Of a DNA stretch of 64,000 nt, positions 60,087 to 64,000 are shown piece by piece (position 1 is the first letter of the stretch; each line of letters begins with the position of its first letter). Location: NCBI GenBank assembly GCA_036873135.1, contig JAPTYO010000010.1, forward strand, positions 20,577,772-20,641,771, given 5' to 3'. The position numbers and the translations under genes were made by a program. The DNA comes from Clarkia xantiana subsp. parviflora (lineage: Eukaryota; Streptophyta; Magnoliopsida; Myrtales; Onagraceae). The notes under the pieces were generated by a model. That model saw only the letters and a list, made by a program, of their open reading frames with translations. It was not told the origin of the DNA and searched no databases.

Positions 60087-61971
60087 TGCGTGAAGAAGCA
60101 GAAACCGTTGCCTACCAGGAACACTCTAAGTATCAAAGACACGCGCTTGCAAGCCCGTCAACCAAACCCTGCAAAAACCATACACAACTCAATCAAAAAC
60201 CAGGGCCACGTATCAACACCATTCACCAAGCCCTTTGCGAGGGCATCCAACCCAACGGACCAACTGTCCACGAGCAAACAGCTAGGGACCCTCCCGCTCG
60301 GGAGTCAAAAGTCCCTACGCTCACCAAAGGCCTAGGCCACCCACTAACAAAATTTCCATATACTTATACAATATAACACAGGTATTCAAGCATTCAACTA
60401 AACGACGAGCTCAGAAGCTAAGGAAATCTAAAGCATGCAAAATTGGTCATAATTACCAAAATGCCCTCCGGCCACATTTCGATCAAATTTTATCCCCAAA
60501 ACGGCTCAAGGATCCGGGGGCACATACAAGCAGCTCAAATACACTTAAGCAAGCCCATTACATGTCACGGGGAAACTTACCCCTACCCGAACAATTCAAA
60601 GAGCACTCGGGTCAACTAAGCCACCGATAAGCACGAGCTACCGAGCGATCACCTAAACTCCGGGGGCATGACTATCTACTCACAAATAATCGAGGAGTCA
60701 TTATCACACTCGGGGGCATCATATCAAGTCACCCGCATCAAAATACAAAGGGTCGAAATTTTTGCTCGAATATGCCCGATTTCGAACCTCCACGATTTCA
60801 CCTCGGTTGACCGAAACCTAAGGGCCTCTTCACAAAGGGAGTTCACTAACCATAACTCTATCTATCTACATTTAAAGTTTGGCCAAAAACGATTTTTGAA
60901 AAATCGAGCCAAAATTTCACTTAGGCATTTCATCGAACACCTATCATGCACCTTGTTAAAATTCGAAATTTGCAGCCCTAAAGGTCCAATTAACATCAAG
61001 AAAAGGAAGGAGAGGACATTACCGATCAATACCCGACAAGAAGGACCCGAAAACGGGTCGAATTGAGCCCGAAATCGGCCCGCCGAGCTGCAGCCGCCGC
61101 CCCGCCTGTCGCCGCCGCTCCTGCCGCCGCTGCTACCGCGCCGCCGCTGGGCCGCCGTGCTCTGGCCGGTGCTGGTCCTGGTGGTTGCCGGCCGGAATAG
61201 GGTCGTGCTAGGGCCCTAAGGTGGTTCTCCTAAATCACTACCCTAAAACCTCTCCAAAACCCTCTCAACAACCTATTCAAATGTGTATAGTTTTATAAAC
61301 TATCACAAAGAGGGAGGACTACACAACCTAACAAGCACCATACATCCAAGAGGTACACTCACATCCACCCTCCATTTTTTAAAAGTTGTTGATAACTTGG
61401 ATTTTCACCATCAAGTGACTTAGCTAAATTTGACTAAGTTATTTCAAATGGTCTCAACTACTTGAAAACATTTTTTTTTTATGATTTTTCGTATCAAGTC
61501 CATCACATGTGATTTTCCAAACCCGGCATTATTTCATTTACTAAAACCGTCGTCTCGCCGTCAAGACGGCCGTCTCGGACGACGGGCTCCCGAAAACCAT
61601 CATATTGCATGAAAAACGTTTTATCAAAACTTTCATGATTTATTATCATTTTGGTACAATTAGTCGTGGCATGAACGTTCCATATTTATTTGATCATCTT
61701 ACAAACCCGAAAAATTTCATGTGCGCTCACGCCTTACTTCTTCCAAAATCACATTTATCATATTACTCGTAGTCCGTTGTGCTACTAACCCTTTGCGCAG
61801 TTATCAAGCATGACCATCTCAAAAAACTAAGGCAAGGAGCTCGTCTGAGCCGCGCGTATCCACCCTTGGTAAGTCAAGACCCAAGGTGAGCAGACGACCC
61901 GAATCACGCGTACACCCTATCTTAAAACAGAGTTAAATAAAGGTCAAGCCATTATTTAACTCGGGGGCAAG
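60087..61971. other. Non-coding 3' portion of the gypsy element
   Basis: No supported ORF. It includes a CCGCCG-rich patch at 61.08-61.20 kb and a purine-rich tract before the 3' LTR. It should contain the promoter of the antisense ORF, but no TATA box near the start could be fixed. Confidence 0.6.
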
Positions 61972-62747
61972 TGATGGATATACGCATGATTCGGGCTCGG
62001 TTTTAAATTATTCGGACCTCGTACATGCACGAAACCCACGAAAAACCCGATTTCGAGCTAACCCGGGGAAACCGGGCAAGTCGCAAACTTGCCCGGCACC
62101 CCCGGGGGGCTTACCCGGAATTCCGGGCAAGCCTAGGCTTACCCGGAATTCCGGGTAAGCTTTGCACCCCGGGGGTGTCGCGCACACCCCCCTTTTTTGT
62201 CCTGGATGTATACGGAGTCCCGATTTTCAACTAACTCCTATACGTCGGGGACCCCCCGTTACAAGGCGCGCGCGTCCCGCTCGTGACAGCCGCCTGAGAC
62301 GCGCGTCAGAGTCCTCTTCCCAAAGCTCTCCCCTGCATCCCGGTTCACATTTCCACATTGAACCGGGTCAAAACCGGCTTACGGTCCAAGGTTGCCTATA
62401 AATAGCCACCTTGGGGGTAAACATTTTCAAGTCACTTTGGGTGAGAATTGAGAAGAGCTCTGACCTCTCTCTAACTTTCTCTCTCTAGAACTGTCTAATG
62501 TTGACCGTCAGAGTGAGCGCACCAAGCACCTCCCCCCTCTCCACGGGAGTTGCTCGGTAATGCTCCTCTTGCAGGTACAGACGGACAGTCAGCGAGAGAG
62601 CCCGAAGGACTTAGTGCGATTTTGAAGACGAAGCCAAAGGCCCGTGCACGACCCTAGGAGACGGACTTGGCCTTAACAAGCTCGCACCCAACCCGAAGAC
62701 ATCGACAAGTTACTCAGCAGACAGCCCGCGTTAACTTGGTCGAAACA
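61972..62747 (+). repeat. 3' LTR of the gypsy element
   Basis: 776 bp, TG...CA, nearly identical to 52337-53115. It is followed directly by the second CACAT of the target duplication. Confidence 0.95.
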
Positions 62748-62851
62748 CACATTACATCCATTTTTGGATGTAATGTCACATTACGTTGAAAGTAGTGTGG
62801 ACGTAATCTCATATTAAAATGGACATTACATTACAATTGTTGGGACTTGGT

Positions 62852-63961
62852 TAGGGGTGGGCAGAAAAACCGGTTCGGCCGAACCAAACCGGAACCGAAC
62901 CACTATGATCCGGTTCTAACTGAACCGGTTCTTTGATGGTTCGGTTTTGAACTGAGATATATGGATCGGTTCTCGATCGGTTCTAACAGGTTTAAAACCG
63001 GTTCAGAACCGATTTTCTTAATAAAAAAAATTACCTTCTGTAAAACCCTTATTAGTAAGAGAACAGTCGCTCAAGAGAAGAGAACAGAGACGCTCTGCAC
63101 CATGCCGGATTCCATCCACGCCGGACTTCCATCATGTACACCAGCGACCCCGACTCACCGTCCCAGCCGGCAGACTCCCCAGCTCATTCGGCACAGAGCA
63201 TTGCAACGTAACATTGGAGATTCATCAAAGGTACGAAGCAGCTTGATATTAAGATCCAGTGAAGTGTTTATCCACGAGGAGTAGCCCATGACCTTTTCTT
63301 CTACTTCTTGAATAATTGATATCTTTATTTGAAAACAAATGAATGAAGTGAATAGCGAATAGTTCTTTCCTAATATATCTTTCTCTAGAAACGAGAATAC
63401 AAAGAACTGGACATCCCAACTGTCTAAATTGGCCAAGATGAGCCGAAAGATATAGAGGGAAGGTCTTCCGAGGAATAAGGAATGATACTTGGCAATTAAA
63501 TTTGCTGGGCAGCAATTCATTCTTGGCTTTGTTTATGTAGTTGGTGGATGTAGCTTAATGTTGAATAAGTTTGAGGAAGGGAGAAAATCAAAGAAGAACA
63601 TGCAAGTCTGTCTATCTTGTGTTATTTTTTGTTTTTCTACAATCTCCACTTGTTATCTTCAAGTGTAATTATTGTACAGAAAACGTACTTGAAGTTTTAG
63701 GCGGAGCTGCGGAAATGGTGTTTTGAATAGGGTAGATTTTGTCCGTTTTGTTTTAATTTAAGGAAGAAAACATAATTATTTGGTTTAAAAAAAGATTCGG
63801 ACCGGTTCGATCCGGTTCTGAACCGGTTTTGCTAAGGTTCGGTTTCATGACTTAAAATCTGGTTCGGTTCTTACCTGATATAGAAACCAGTTGAACCTAA
63901 AATCTGGTTTTTGTTCGGTTCTGAACCGGTTCGGCCTAGAACCGAACCATGCCCAGCCCTA
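62852..63961. mobile_element. Non-autonomous hAT element with internal unique sequence
   Basis: 1110 bp, starting taggggtgggcagaaaaacc and ending ccatgcccagcccta (inverted ends TAGGGGTGGGC / GCCCAGCCCTA). The 8-bp target duplication GACTTGGT is perfect at 62844-62851 and 63962-63969. Both flanks inside are dense in ccggttcggttc. The middle (63.05-63.75 kb) is of ordinary composition and includes a short open stretch MYTSDPDSPSQPADSPAHSA near 63.13 kb, followed by a possible donor (caaaggtacg). That could be a remnant of a transposase first exon or a captured gene piece. Confidence 0.93.
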
Positions 63962-64000
63962 GACTTGGTCTCTCGCGGTCCGATCTAGGCGGCCTTGTAG

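Larger units (their letters stand above)
52337..62747 (+). mobile_element. Complete Ty3/gypsy-type element, Tat-like, lacking RT and integrase
   Basis: 10.4-kb element with 779- and 776-bp LTRs, the perfect 5-bp target duplication CACAT (52332-52336 and 62748-62752), primer site, and a purine-rich tract cgggggcaag before the 3' LTR. Plus-strand content is gag with zinc knuckle, an aspartic protease, and a second gag-like tail with zinc knuckle. A 130-bp tandem array follows. The minus strand carries a five-exon ORF. No reverse transcriptase, RNase H or integrase motif was found, so it must borrow enzymes from a relative. The gag, protease and antisense ORF together resemble the Tat/Retand branch of plant gypsy elements. 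Confidence 0.92.

Overview
This window is nuclear DNA from a flowering plant, most likely a eudicot. The evidence is multi-exon GT-AG genes with short AT-rich introns, plant-type gene families, and a dense layer of plant transposons (Ty1/copia, a Tat-like Ty3/gypsy element, TRIM, CACTA, hAT, Mutator-type MITEs and a Helitron). I cannot name the species. There are four conserved host genes. An NAD+ carrier of the NDT1 type lies at 2.0-4.9 kb (+), a CH-domain kinesin-14 at 32.2-37.7 kb (+), a class II fumarase locus at 40.2-45.6 kb (+), and ribosomal protein eL19 at 46.5-48.1 kb (-). From memory of the Arabidopsis map, NDT1, KIN-14I and FUM1 are consecutive loci (At2g47490, At2g47500, At2g47510), so the first three genes look like a conserved block pushed apart here by about 27 kb of transposons.

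Region by region. 0-5.3 kb holds simple repeats and the carrier gene. 5.3-10.5 kb is AT-rich intergenic DNA with one Mutator-type MITE. 10.5-27.1 kb is a nested retrotransposon cluster. Copia A (+) has an hAT MITE in its RNase H region and is fused at its broken 3' LTR to copia B (-). Copia B is split by a CACTA end plus spliced-looking exons of an unidentified gene, and its 5' LTR lies inside copia C (-). 27.1-31.8 kb holds another Mutator-type MITE, a TRIM and a GC-rich inverted repeat. 31.8-48.1 kb is gene-rich. 48.5-51.5 kb is a Helitron with several tandem copies of its 5' end. 52.3-62.75 kb is one complete, young gypsy-type element with a perfect 5-bp target duplication. 62.85-63.96 kb is an hAT element with a perfect 8-bp target duplication.

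Three points stand out. The fumarase locus is a pseudogene: it has a 1-bp deletion, a 21-bp deletion in the GGSN region, a TAG in exon 13, a changed lyase signature residue and a MITE in intron 10. The gypsy element has no reverse transcriptase or integrase. It carries gag, zinc knuckle and protease, then a second gag-like tail with its own zinc knuckle, and on the other strand a five-exon ORF with a single in-frame stop. The kinesin motor domain is split by a U12-type AT-AC intron with near-consensus donor and branch site.

The carrier, the fumarase and eL19 are housekeeping functions (NAD+ import, TCA cycle, translation) and are not an operon. Their adjacency is inherited gene order, not co-regulation. 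All exon boundaries were worked out by eye from splice sites and family conservation; no alignment or database search was run.
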